Shown piece after piece: positions 1 to 7,573 of a DNA stretch of 38,435 bases. How positions within the stretch are numbered: the first letter of the stretch is position 1; every line of letters begins with the position of its first letter. A program made the position numbers and the translations under genes. Where the stretch lies: NCBI GenBank assembly GCA_964383325.1, contig CAYLGY010000012.1, positions 1-38,435 on the forward strand, read 5' to 3'. The stretch is from CAYLGY01 sp964383325. Lineage in GTDB: Bacteria > Pseudomonadota > Alphaproteobacteria > Rhizobiales > Rhizobiaceae. The notes under the pieces were generated by a model. That model had not been told where the DNA came from. It did not search any database and was given only the letters and a program-made list of their open reading frames with translations.

Positions 1-344
1 GACTTCGCCAGTTCGACATCGTGATTCTTGGAAGCATGCGCCAGACGCTTGTAGTGATTGTGCACGGCGACGGACAGCACGCGCTTGGCATGCGACTGGC
101 CGATCACATAATCATCGAGGACCTGGCGGATCTCCTGCGGCGTCGGCACGCCTTCGCGCGACTTGGCCATCGAGGATTTGTTTTCCTCGCGGATGATGTC
201 CATGCACAATTCGACGCATTCATCGCAGATGAACACCGTCGGGCCGGCGATCAGCTTACGCACCTCGTGCTGGCTCTTGCCACAGAACGAGCAGTAGAGA
301 GTGTTCTTGGTATCGCTCCCGCCGCTGTTTCCGACCTTACTCAT
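1..344 (-). CDS. clpX: ATP-dependent Clp protease ATP-binding subunit ClpX (N-terminal part)
   Basis: AAA+ unfoldase that recognises substrates and feeds them to ClpP. The first 114 codons are present and the gene runs off the left edge. The start ATG is at 344-342 and the protein begins MSKVGNSGGS. The N-terminal zinc-binding dimerisation domain is clear, with Cys18-x2-Cys21 and Cys40-x2-Cys43 (YCSFCGK, FICDECVELC). It is followed by the PTPQEIRQVLDDYVIGQ segment that opens the AAA+ module. Walker motifs lie outside the window. clpP is upstream on the same strand, 277 bases away, which is the usual clpP-clpX order. A weak promoter-like pair lies in that gap, so clpX may have its own transcript. 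Identification is secure because this N-terminus is highly conserved. Confidence 0.97.
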   Translation of the reverse strand, partial: MSKVGNSGGSDTKNTLYCSFCGKSQHEVRKLIAGPTVFICDECVELCMDIIREENKSSMAKSREGVPTPQEIRQVLDDYVIGQSHAKRVLSVAVHNHYKRLAHASKNHDVELAK

Positions 345-446
345 GTTCCGACTTGCCCTTTCCGTATCGCTGCCCGAGCCACGCTTCCGACATGATACAG
401 CCAAAACCCACTCTGCACCGTCATCCGGATGTCACGTACTGTGTAG

Positions 447-474
447 AATCTAGCGCCACTGTCACGAAACACAA
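447..474 (-). promoter_or_regulatory. possible clpX promoter
   Basis: Read on the minus strand, TTGTGT (474-469) and TAGATT (452-447) are separated by 16 bases, about 100 bases before the clpX start. The match to the sigma-70 consensus is modest (3/6 and 4/6). No other signal was seen in the 277-base clpP-clpX gap. Inference only. Confidence 0.3.
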
Positions 475-621
475 TCCCGAACCGCCTCGCCTGGCCGCAT
501 AGCCTTTCCTGCCCGCATGCAAAAGCCGCCAATTGCGGGCACTGGCTGCGCCCATGCAGCAAGTCGGCACATTGTGACCAAATTGCAGCAGTGAACCGGA
601 AAAACGACAGCGATGCCAGAC

Positions 622-1254
622 CTACTCGCTTTCCGGGTTTTCCATCGATTCGCGTGACGTGATGACCTCGTCGATCAGACCGAAATCCTTCGCCTCAAGC
701 GAAGTCATGAAATGATCGCGATCCAGCGTGCGTTCGATGGTCTCGTAATCCTGGCCAGTGTGGCGCACATAGGTTTCGTTCAGGCGCCGCTTCAGCTTCA
801 GGATATCCAGCGCATGGCGCTCGATGTCGGACGCCTGGCCCTGGAAGCCGCCGGATGGCTGGTGCACCATGATCCGCGCATTCGGCGTTGCGAAGCGCAT
901 GCCCTTCTCGCCGGCGCAGAGCAGCAGCGAACCCATCGAGGCCGCCTGGCCGATGCACAGGGTCGAGACTGCAGGCTTGATGAACTGCATCGTATCGTAG
1001 ATTGCCATCCCGCTCGTGACGATGCCGCCCGGAGAATTGATGTAGAGGGAGATCTCCTTCTTCGGATTCTCCGCTTCCAGGAACAGGAGCTGGGCGCAAA
1101 CCAGCGACGCCATCATGTCCTCGATCGGACCGGTGATGAAGATGATGCGCTCCTTCAGCAGCCGCGAGAAGATGTCATAGGCGCGTTCGCCGCGATTGGT
1201 CTGCTCGACCACCATGGGCACGAGGTTCATGGCAGTCCGGATCGGGTCGGTCAT
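622..1254 (-). CDS. clpP: ATP-dependent Clp protease proteolytic subunit ClpP
   Basis: Serine peptidase that forms the tetradecameric chamber of ClpXP/ClpAP. The product is 210 residues, a normal length for the family. The catalytic triad aligns as Ser106 (GQAASMGS), His131 (MVHQPSG) and Asp180 (LDRDHF), all present. The chosen start is ATG 1254-1252 (MTDPIRTAMNLVPMVVEQ), preceded by an AAGGG ribosome-binding site. The reading frame stays open further upstream, but that extension has no ClpP character. A good heat-shock-type promoter lies about 50 bases upstream. clpX follows on the same strand. tig, the usual upstream neighbour in many bacteria, is replaced here by a sulfhydrylase gene with a terminator between. 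Confidence 0.98.
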   Translation of the reverse strand: MTDPIRTAMNLVPMVVEQTNRGERAYDIFSRLLKERIIFITGPIEDMMASLVCAQLLFLEAENPKKEISLYINSPGGIVTSGMAIYDTMQFIKPAVSTLCIGQAASMGSLLLCAGEKGMRFATPNARIMVHQPSGGFQGQASDIERHALDILKLKRRLNETYVRHTGQDYETIERTLDRDHFMTSLEAKDFGLIDEVITSRESMENPESE

Positions 1255-1305
1255 GGAATTCCCTTCGTCTGAATCAGGTCGCGCGGCAGCAGCCCTGCGG
1301 CTGAT

Positions 1306-1335
1306 AGATAGTGCAGGCCCGCCCCCTTTCGCAAG
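1306..1335 (-). promoter_or_regulatory. heat-shock (sigma-32/RpoH-type) promoter of clpP
   Basis: On the minus strand CTTGCG (1335-1330) is followed after 17 bases by ACTATCT (1312-1306). This resembles the alphaproteobacterial RpoH pattern, CTTG-type -35 and CYTATNT-type -10, with 6 of 7 positions of the -10 matched. The predicted transcription start would leave a leader of roughly 45 bases before the clpP ATG. Heat-shock control of clpP is established in many bacteria; its use here is inferred. Confidence 0.55.
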
Positions 1336-1492
1336 GGCCAATGCACGCCGACCCGGATCCGGATCCCGGCAACAGAGCCTCTCGCTGCCGGGTGACGGTC
1401 GGGAGAGGTCCATCCGCGTACCCCCGGCATCATTTGTTCTGCACTTCCATTCTGTCTGTTGCCGGTTTCCGGGCACATCCTCCCGCGAATCG

Positions 1493-1523
1493 AAAACGCC
1501 CGCATCCTTGCGGAAACGGGCGT
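1493..1523 (-). terminator. Rho-independent terminator after the sulfhydrylase gene
   Basis: Arms ACGCCCG (1496-1502) and CGGGCGT (1517-1523) form a 7 bp stem around a 14-base loop. Read on the minus strand the stem is followed directly by TTTT (1496-1493). It lies 28 bases past the stop codon at 1551, so it separates this gene from clpP downstream. Confidence 0.65.
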
Positions 1524-1550
1524 GATCGGAAAGATTGCGTCGGGCCGGGA

Positions 1551-2834
1551 TCAGGCTTTCTCGAGCGCCTGCTCGAGGTCGGCAATGATATCGGCCGGAT
1601 CCTCGATGCCGATCGAAAGGCGAACCGTATCGGGGCCGGCGCCCGCGGCAATCTTCTGCTCGTCGCTCAATTGCCGATGGGTCGTGGAGGCCGGATGGAT
1701 GACCAGCGAGCGCGTATCGCCGATATTGGCGAGATGCGAGAACATTTCGAGCGCCTCGACGAACTTGACCCCGGCCTCATAGCCGCCCTTCAAACCGAAA
1801 GTGAACACGGCTCCGGCGCCCTTCGGGGAATATTTCTGTTGCAGTGCATGATTCGCATCTCCCGGCAGCCCGGGATAGCTGATCCACGAAACCTTCGGAT
1901 GGCTGGAAAGCCACTCGGCCGCCTTCAGGGCATTGTCGCAATGGCGCTGCATGCGAAGCGGCAGCGTTTCGGCGCCTGTCAGGATCATGAAGGCGTTGAA
2001 GGGCGAGATCGAGGGGCCGAAATCGCGCAGCCCCAGCACCCGGCATGCCAGCGCGAAGGCGATATTGCCAAAGGCCTGATGCAGGACCATGCCGCCATAT
2101 TCCTCGCGCGGCTCGGACAGCATCGGATAATTGCCGGATTTCGACCAGTCGAACGTGCCGCCATCGACAATGATGCCGCCCATCGAATTTCCATGTCCGC
2201 CAATGAATTTGGTCAGCGAGTGGACGACAATGTCGGCGCCATGCTCGATCGGGCGCAACAGATAGGGGCTGGCCATCGTATTGTCGACGATCAGCGGCAG
2301 GCCATGCTTGCGCGCAATGGCGCTGATGGCGGCGATGTCGACGAAAGTGCCCCCCGGATTGGCCAGGCTTTCACAGAAGATCGCGCGGGTGTTGGCGTCG
2401 ATCTGCTGCTCGAAACTTGAAATGTCTTCGGGATCTGCCCAGCGCACTTCCCAGCCGAAATTCTTGAAGGCATGGCCGAACTGGTTGATCGAACCGCCAT
2501 AGAGCTTGCGCGCGGCGACGAAATTCTCGCCGGGGCGCATCAGCGTATGAAAGACGATCAGCTGCGCGGCGTGGCCCGATGCGGTCGCGAGCGCCGCCGT
2601 GCCGCCCTCCAGCGCCGCGAGCCGCTCCTCGAGGACCGCCTGGGTCGGATTCATGATCCGCGTATAGATATTGCCGAATGCCTGCAAGCCGAACAGCGAC
2701 GCGGCATGTTCCGTATCGTCAAATACAAAGGAGGTGGTCTGGTAGATCGGCGTTGCGCGCGCGCCCGTCGCCGGATCGGCCTTGGCGCCAGCATGGACTG
2801 CCAGCGTATCGAATCCCGGTATGCGTTGAGACAT
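1551..2834 (-). CDS. metY: O-acetylhomoserine sulfhydrylase (PLP-dependent)
   Basis: Cys/Met-metabolism PLP enzyme. The family condenses O-acetylhomoserine with sulfide (or methanethiol) to make homocysteine (or methionine) in the cytoplasm. The product is 427 residues. The Schiff-base lysine is Lys209 in HSLTKFIGGHGNSMGG, and the cofactor-binding aspartate is Asp184 in IVDNTMASPYL. YQTTSFVFDD near residue 31 and the long C-terminal domain with SLVIHPASTTH place it with the sulfhydrylases and not with cystathionine gamma-synthase. The start ATG at 2834 has a strong GAAGAGGG ribosome-binding site. No SAM-riboswitch pattern was recognised upstream; the 258-base gap to the next gene holds nothing I can name. 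A terminator follows. The acetyl- versus succinyl-homoserine substrate is assigned by overall resemblance only. Confidence 0.92.
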   Translation of the reverse strand: MSQRIPGFDTLAVHAGAKADPATGARATPIYQTTSFVFDDTEHAASLFGLQAFGNIYTRIMNPTQAVLEERLAALEGGTAALATASGHAAQLIVFHTLMRPGENFVAARKLYGGSINQFGHAFKNFGWEVRWADPEDISSFEQQIDANTRAIFCESLANPGGTFVDIAAISAIARKHGLPLIVDNTMASPYLLRPIEHGADIVVHSLTKFIGGHGNSMGGIIVDGGTFDWSKSGNYPMLSEPREEYGGMVLHQAFGNIAFALACRVLGLRDFGPSISPFNAFMILTGAETLPLRMQRHCDNALKAAEWLSSHPKVSWISYPGLPGDANHALQQKYSPKGAGAVFTFGLKGGYEAGVKFVEALEMFSHLANIGDTRSLVIHPASTTHRQLSDEQKIAAGAGPDTVRLSIGIEDPADIIADLEQALEKA

Positions 2835-3092
2835 GATTCCCTCTTCTTTCCATGAATGGTATCCGTCGCCCCGGACTACTTCCTAGTGCATCCTGTCGCG
2901 TGATGAAATCTCCCCGCGTGTGGGTCCGGGCGTGCAGTCAGGTAAAGCCGGCTGCATCCTGATCCATCGCCCCGGTCGCGTCAAAGGGTTCCATCCTGCC
3001 TCCGAACCTGATCCGGCAAAATTTCCCCCGCAATGCCTGGGATCCCGGAATGGAATTCCTCCACTACCGGAATCCGCCACACGATCATCCTG

Positions 3093-3527
3093 TCAGCACA
3101 GGCGTACATGTTCGATGGCCGTACAACGGTTCATCACCACATCAATTCCGGCAGCATCCAGCTTCGCCGCCGACCTGTCATCGCGAATGCCGAGCTGCAT
3201 CCAGACCGTGCGCGGCAGGGGATCGAGCGCGAGGATTTCCCCGGCGATCTGCGGCATCTCACGCCGATTGCGGAAGATGTCGATCATGTCGACCGGGACG
3301 GAGATATCTGCAAGCCGGGCGACAATCGGCCTGCCGAGCAATTCGCTGCCGGCCAGACCCGGATTTACCGGAAACACCTCGTAACCTGCATCGATCAGGA
3401 AACGTGTCACGCCATGGGAAGGCCGGTCGGGCCTTGCCGACGCCCCCAGCACCGCGATGGTGCGGGTCCGTTTCAGGATCGCCCGGATCCAGTCATCCGG
3501 ATAGTATTCGTGATTCGTGGCGCTCAT
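3093..3527 (-). CDS. CoA-binding domain protein (YccU-like)
   Basis: Small Rossmann-type protein of the CoA_binding_2 (YccU/YneT) family; its physiological role is not established. The product is 144 residues from ATG 3527-3525. Visible family landmarks are TIAVLGASARPDRPSHGV near residues 23-40, the VFPVNPGLAGSELLGRP segment, VDMIDIFRNRRE, and a C-terminal VVMNRCTAIEH. The ATG overlaps the TGA of comEC (ATGA), so translation is probably coupled to comEC. The longer open frame upstream of this ATG lies inside comEC and does not look like this family. The protein ends with a cysteine (RLC). Confidence 0.9.
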   Translation of the reverse strand: MSATNHEYYPDDWIRAILKRTRTIAVLGASARPDRPSHGVTRFLIDAGYEVFPVNPGLAGSELLGRPIVARLADISVPVDMIDIFRNRREMPQIAGEILALDPLPRTVWMQLGIRDDRSAAKLDAAGIDVVMNRCTAIEHVRLC

Positions 3528-5878
3528 TCTTCTTCCGTTCCTGCCGCTTTTTCCACTGGTCGCGCCCTGGGCGCGGGCAATCCGCGCGCGGTCCGGGACC
3601 AGCCACGATGTCTGTGCCATGGTTTCCATGGCATTGCGATGGCAAAGCGGACCCTCGCCCGCCCTTGTCTCCCGAACCGGATCTCTGCCGCTCCCCTCCT
3701 TGCCAGCAACCGGGCGGAGAGCACGACCGGCGGTCCGGCGGGTCCGAGGCTGTCTTCGCCGCACAGGGCGGCATGTGGTGCGCCGGGATCGTTTATGACA
3801 ATCACGCTGGCAAGGCCACAGGCGCGGCGGGCTGTGGACGTGCTACCGGCATGGACGATGACCGTGCCATCCTTCATGCGCAGGCTGCACAGGTCGTCAT
3901 CACAATGAAAGCTCGGCAGGCCCTGTTCGTCCGGACCCGGAAGCGCAAGGGCAGTCGCGGCGGTCGCATCCTGCCAGACCCGGAGCGTGAAACCATTGCC
4001 TCTCGCCGGATGGATCGCCAGCGCCTCGCCGCTGCGCACCGCAACCAGCGCCGCATCTTCGCTGACCAGCACATCCGGCATGCTGCGCGCCTGGATCGCC
4101 CAGATCGCGCCGAGGCACAGGGGAATAGCGAAAAAACGAAGCCGCGTTGTGAGAAGCGTGGCAACGATCAGGCTCGCGCTCGCCAGCAACAGGGAGGAGG
4201 CCGGAATGGCACCGACTGCATCGAAGGGCGTCCGTTCTGCGAACCAGGCGGCGATGGCGACGACGAGTGCGATCGCCTTGCCCAGCGCCATAAAGGAAAG
4301 CCAATCGAGCCCCAGCGGGATCAGAATGACCGAGAGCATTGCCAGCGGCATGACCGCCAGGGATACGACCGGCATGGCGGCGAGATTTGCGAACACGCCC
4401 AGCGGCGCGGCTCGGTGGAAATGCCAGATGCCGTAGATGCCGGTCGCGACGCCCGCGACAAGCGAGGTGAGTGCCAGCAGGAATGCTGCATGGACCGCGC
4501 CCATCACCAGACGAACGATTACGGAATCACGCGCCAGCCCCGATGCCCGGTCTCCCTCGGCCCGGTCTGCCTTCCAGTCGCTCCAGGCGCGATAAACCAC
4601 AATCAGGGCCGCCGTGGCGGCAAACGACATCTGGAACCCCGGATTGAGCACTTCGTGCGGATGTACCGCGAGGATTACCAGTCCCGCAATGGCGAGATTG
4701 CGCATGGTGAGCGAAAGACGGTCGCACAGGACTGCCCCGAGCATCACCCCCAGCATAATTGCTGAACGCAGGGTGGCGACCGCCGCACCTGAAATGAACA
4801 GGTAGAGCAACAAGGCGGCCAACGCCGTCGCCGCGGCCAGCTTGCGGACTGGAAAGGCCGAGGCGAAGCGAGGAAACAAGGCGCCGGCAAGGCGAATGAT
4901 TCCCATCACCAGGCCGGCCACAAGCGCCATGTGCAGCCCCGAGATCGACAGGATATGCGCAAGTCCGGTCGCGCGCAGCACATGATTCGTTTCTTCGTCG
5001 ATTGCCGACTGCACCCCGGTGATCAGCGCGCTGGCAAGCTCGCCTTCCTGACCTGGCAGCCGCGCGCGTATCCGCTCCGTGAGCGCATGGCGCACCCGCT
5101 CGATCTTCGTCACCATCCACTCCGTGGCCGTCCCCATATGCTGATCGGCGAATATCTGCGGCGGCCCGAGAAAATAGCCGCTGGCGCCGATCCCGGCATG
5201 GAAGGCATGAAAGGCATGGTCATAGCCGCCGGGACGCACCGGCCCCTGGATCGGGAACAGCCGGGCCCGCCCGGACAGCAGGCTTCCCGGCATCGCGCCC
5301 TCCGGCAGGGAGGCCGCGACGATCCGTACTTTCCGTGGCGGCGCCTGCAACTCCGGCCCGGTCGTTGACCGGACGGAAAGGGTGAGCCTTGACTTGCCGG
5401 TCCTCGTGGGCTCGATCCGCAGGATCCTGCCGGTCAGGTGCGTGCTGACGCGCTCGCCGAGCATTGGCGTGTCCAGCCGGGCGGCATGGAACGAGGCAAC
5501 CCCCCAGCCTGCCACGACAGAAAGGCAAGCAAGCATTGCCATCCGCAGCAATGGCCGGTCTCGTCCCAGCCAGGCGAGCAGGCCAAGCATGGCCGACGCG
5601 GGCGGCAATACGGCCCGATCCGGCTCAAGAGGCAGGAGGAAATAGGCCGATGCGCCGACCGCCAGCAGCACCGGCACGAGGAGAAACGGCGTTCCCGCGG
5701 CGCCTTCCCTTGCAAGCGCGCCGGAGAGGCGGTCCCGTAGCCCGGTCCGGCCGAGCCGGGTCTTCCGGTATGCCGGATGTCGCCGCCCCCATGCGTGCTG
5801 TCTTCGAAACTGCCGGAACCGGCGCGCGAGCGCCCTCCCCGCCGCGCCGCCAAAGCGGTCCGCAAGCCCGTTCATCAT
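3524..5878 (-). CDS. comEC: ComEC/Rec2 family membrane channel protein
   Basis: Polytopic inner-membrane protein of the family that passes single-stranded DNA into the cytoplasm during natural transformation. The product is 784 residues. An N-terminal pair of membrane segments (about 65-125) is followed by a soluble OB-like domain (about 140-250) and then the competence domain with the signature GLAHILSISGLHMALVAG near residue 310 and many hydrophobic helices. The C-terminal part after about residue 590 is soluble. I see no HxHxDH motif there, so the metallo-beta-lactamase-like nuclease domain of long ComEC proteins is degenerate or lacking its metal ligands. The gene is divergent from gltX (125-base gap) and overlaps the CoA-binding gene by four bases. 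No other competence gene is in the window, so an active uptake system cannot be claimed. Confidence 0.92.
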   Translation of the reverse strand: MMNGLADRFGGAAGRALARRFRQFRRQHAWGRRHPAYRKTRLGRTGLRDRLSGALAREGAAGTPFLLVPVLLAVGASAYFLLPLEPDRAVLPPASAMLGLLAWLGRDRPLLRMAMLACLSVVAGWGVASFHAARLDTPMLGERVSTHLTGRILRIEPTRTGKSRLTLSVRSTTGPELQAPPRKVRIVAASLPEGAMPGSLLSGRARLFPIQGPVRPGGYDHAFHAFHAGIGASGYFLGPPQIFADQHMGTATEWMVTKIERVRHALTERIRARLPGQEGELASALITGVQSAIDEETNHVLRATGLAHILSISGLHMALVAGLVMGIIRLAGALFPRFASAFPVRKLAAATALAALLLYLFISGAAVATLRSAIMLGVMLGAVLCDRLSLTMRNLAIAGLVILAVHPHEVLNPGFQMSFAATAALIVVYRAWSDWKADRAEGDRASGLARDSVIVRLVMGAVHAAFLLALTSLVAGVATGIYGIWHFHRAAPLGVFANLAAMPVVSLAVMPLAMLSVILIPLGLDWLSFMALGKAIALVVAIAAWFAERTPFDAVGAIPASSLLLASASLIVATLLTTRLRFFAIPLCLGAIWAIQARSMPDVLVSEDAALVAVRSGEALAIHPARGNGFTLRVWQDATAATALALPGPDEQGLPSFHCDDDLCSLRMKDGTVIVHAGSTSTARRACGLASVIVINDPGAPHAALCGEDSLGPAGPPVVLSARLLARRGAAEIRFGRQGRARVRFAIAMPWKPWHRHRGWSRTARGLPAPRARPVEKAAGTEEE

Positions 5879-6003
5879 CCCCCGATCCGGCCTACATGGC
5901 CAGATGACTTGCGCCCCGGCGTCATGATGCTACATCAGGCGCAACCGCCGCACCATGGGGTGCGTCAGGATATCCAGACCGGAAAGACAAGGTCCGACAA
6001 ATC

Positions 6004-7419
6004 ATGATCGTCACCCGATTCGCGCCTTCGCCGACAGGCTATCTGCACATTGGCGGCGCCAGAACCGCCCTCTTCAACTGGCTCTATTCGAAGCATATGG
6101 GTGGCAGGATGCTGCTGCGCATTGAGGATACGGACCGGGAGCGCTCGAACGCGGCTGCCACGGCCGCAATCCTTGACGGGCTCACCTGGCTCGGACTCGA
6201 CTGGGATGGTGAACCGGTGTCGCAATATTCCCGCGTCGAGCGCCATCGCGAGATTGCAGAGGAACTGCTGGCTTCGGGCAAGGCCTATCGCTGCTATGCG
6301 ACGCCCGAGGAACTGGCGACGATGCGCGAGCAGGCCCGCGCCGAGGGCCGCCCGCCCCGCTATGACGGGCGCTGGCGCGACCGCGATCCTGCCGAGGCCC
6401 CGGAAGGCATCGCGCCGGCAATCCGGATCAAGGCGCCGCGCGAGGGCGAGACGGTGATTCATGATCTGGTTCAGGGCGAAGTCCGCTTCCCCAACAAGGA
6501 TCTCGACGATTTCGTCGTGCTGCGCTCCGATGGCAATCCGACCTACATGCATGCGGTCGTGGTCGACGATCACGACATGGGCGTCACCCACATCATCCGG
6601 GGAGACGACCACCTGACCAATGCCGCCCGCCAGAAGATCCTGTACGAAGCGCTCGGCTGGAACGTGCCGGTCATGGCCCACATTCCGCTGATTCACGGTC
6701 CCGACGGCGCCAAATTGTCGAAACGGCACGGTGCGCTTGGCGTCGAGGCCTATCGCGCCATGGGGTTCCTGCCCGCGGCCCTGCGCAACTATCTCGCGCG
6801 TCTCGGCTGGAGCCATGGCGATGACGAGTTCATGTCCACCGAGGACATGATTGAATGGTTCGACATTGCCGACGTCAACAAGAGCGCAGCCAGGTTCGAC
6901 CTTCGCAAGCTGGAGGCGCTCAATGGCATGCATATGCGCGCCTGCACCGATGAGGAACTGACCGGGGAGCTGTTGCGGGCGGCGCCGCACCTACCCAATG
7001 GCGCGACCCTCGCCGGCCTTGATCCGGACCAGCAGGCCCTGCTGCTTGCCGCCATGCCGGAACTGAAGGAACGCGCGCGTACGCTGGTGGAACTCGCCGA
7101 TGGCGCGGAATTCCTGTTCGCCATGCGTCCGCTGGCGCTGGACGAGAGAGCTGCCGCACTGGTCGCGGAGGCAGAGAATCGTGTCTTGCTGGCAAGTTTG
7201 CACGACCGGCTGGCAGCACTGGAAGAATGGTCCGTAGAACCGATCTCGACAGCGATTCGCGCTCTCGCCGAGGAAACCGGCATGAAGCTCGGGCGGCTCG
7301 CGCAGCCCTTGCGAGCGGCCCTGACGGGACGGACTGTGTCGCCCGGAATCTTTGAGGTTCTCGCGCTGCTCGGTCGGGAGGAATCGCTCGCCCGAATTCG
7401 CGATTGTATCCGCTCCTGA
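6004..7419 (+). CDS. gltX: glutamyl-tRNA synthetase (GluRS)
   Basis: Class I aminoacyl-tRNA synthetase that charges tRNA-Glu. The product is 471 residues. The HIGH-type motif is in RFAPSPTGYLHIGGARTAL (residues 5-23) and the KMSKS-type motif is AKLSKRHG near residue 240. The start ATG at 6004 leads straight into the conserved N-terminus, so no residues are missing. Many alphaproteobacteria carry two GluRS paralogues, one of which also mischarges tRNA-Gln for the GatCAB route; which one this is cannot be decided here. Next downstream is gltA on the same strand, an arrangement common in the class, but a separate promoter in the 154-base gap suggests gltA has its own transcript. Confidence 0.97.
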   Translation: MIVTRFAPSPTGYLHIGGARTALFNWLYSKHMGGRMLLRIEDTDRERSNAAATAAILDGLTWLGLDWDGEPVSQYSRVERHREIAEELLASGKAYRCYATPEELATMREQARAEGRPPRYDGRWRDRDPAEAPEGIAPAIRIKAPREGETVIHDLVQGEVRFPNKDLDDFVVLRSDGNPTYMHAVVVDDHDMGVTHIIRGDDHLTNAARQKILYEALGWNVPVMAHIPLIHGPDGAKLSKRHGALGVEAYRAMGFLPAALRNYLARLGWSHGDDEFMSTEDMIEWFDIADVNKSAARFDLRKLEALNGMHMRACTDEELTGELLRAAPHLPNGATLAGLDPDQQALLLAAMPELKERARTLVELADGAEFLFAMRPLALDERAAALVAEAENRVLLASLHDRLAALEEWSVEPISTAIRALAEETGMKLGRLAQPLRAALTGRTVSPGIFEVLALLGREESLARIRDCIRS

Positions 7420-7465
7420 ATAGCATTTCTCTAATATTGCAGTGCGACAAAATCCTGTTTGGTTG

Positions 7466-7494
7466 TTGGCACCCGGAGTGAAATGCGCTAGCTA
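7466..7494 (+). promoter_or_regulatory. gltA promoter
   Basis: TTGGCA (7466-7471) and TAGCTA (7489-7494) are separated by exactly 17 bases. The element sits about 80 bases before the gltA ATG, with an AGGAG ribosome-binding site at 7563-7567. The -35 is a 5/6 match and the -10 is moderate. Its role is inferred from position. Confidence 0.55.
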
Positions 7495-7573
7495 GAACCA
7501 GCTTTTTCGATGGTGCGGGGCGTGCACTGCAACATTCCGGCGCCAGATCTGAACGCGACAAGAGGAGTTCGCC

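Noticed and set aside
341..562. A 73-codon minus-strand frame between clpP and clpX.
   Set aside because: No similarity to known small proteins, and the region more likely holds the clpX promoter.
2835..3092. Possible SAM-sensing riboswitch upstream of the sulfhydrylase gene.
   Set aside because: SAM-II elements precede met genes in some alphaproteobacteria, but I could not find the conserved GCTAAA-type pseudoknot sequence on the minus strand here.
3050..4765. A 571-codon plus-strand open frame opposite comEC and the CoA-binding gene.
   Set aside because: Antisense shadow rich in Arg, Gly and Asp; both genes on the other strand are well supported.
5965..6990. A 341-codon minus-strand frame opposite gltX.
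   Set aside because: Antisense shadow of glutamyl-tRNA synthetase without independent support.
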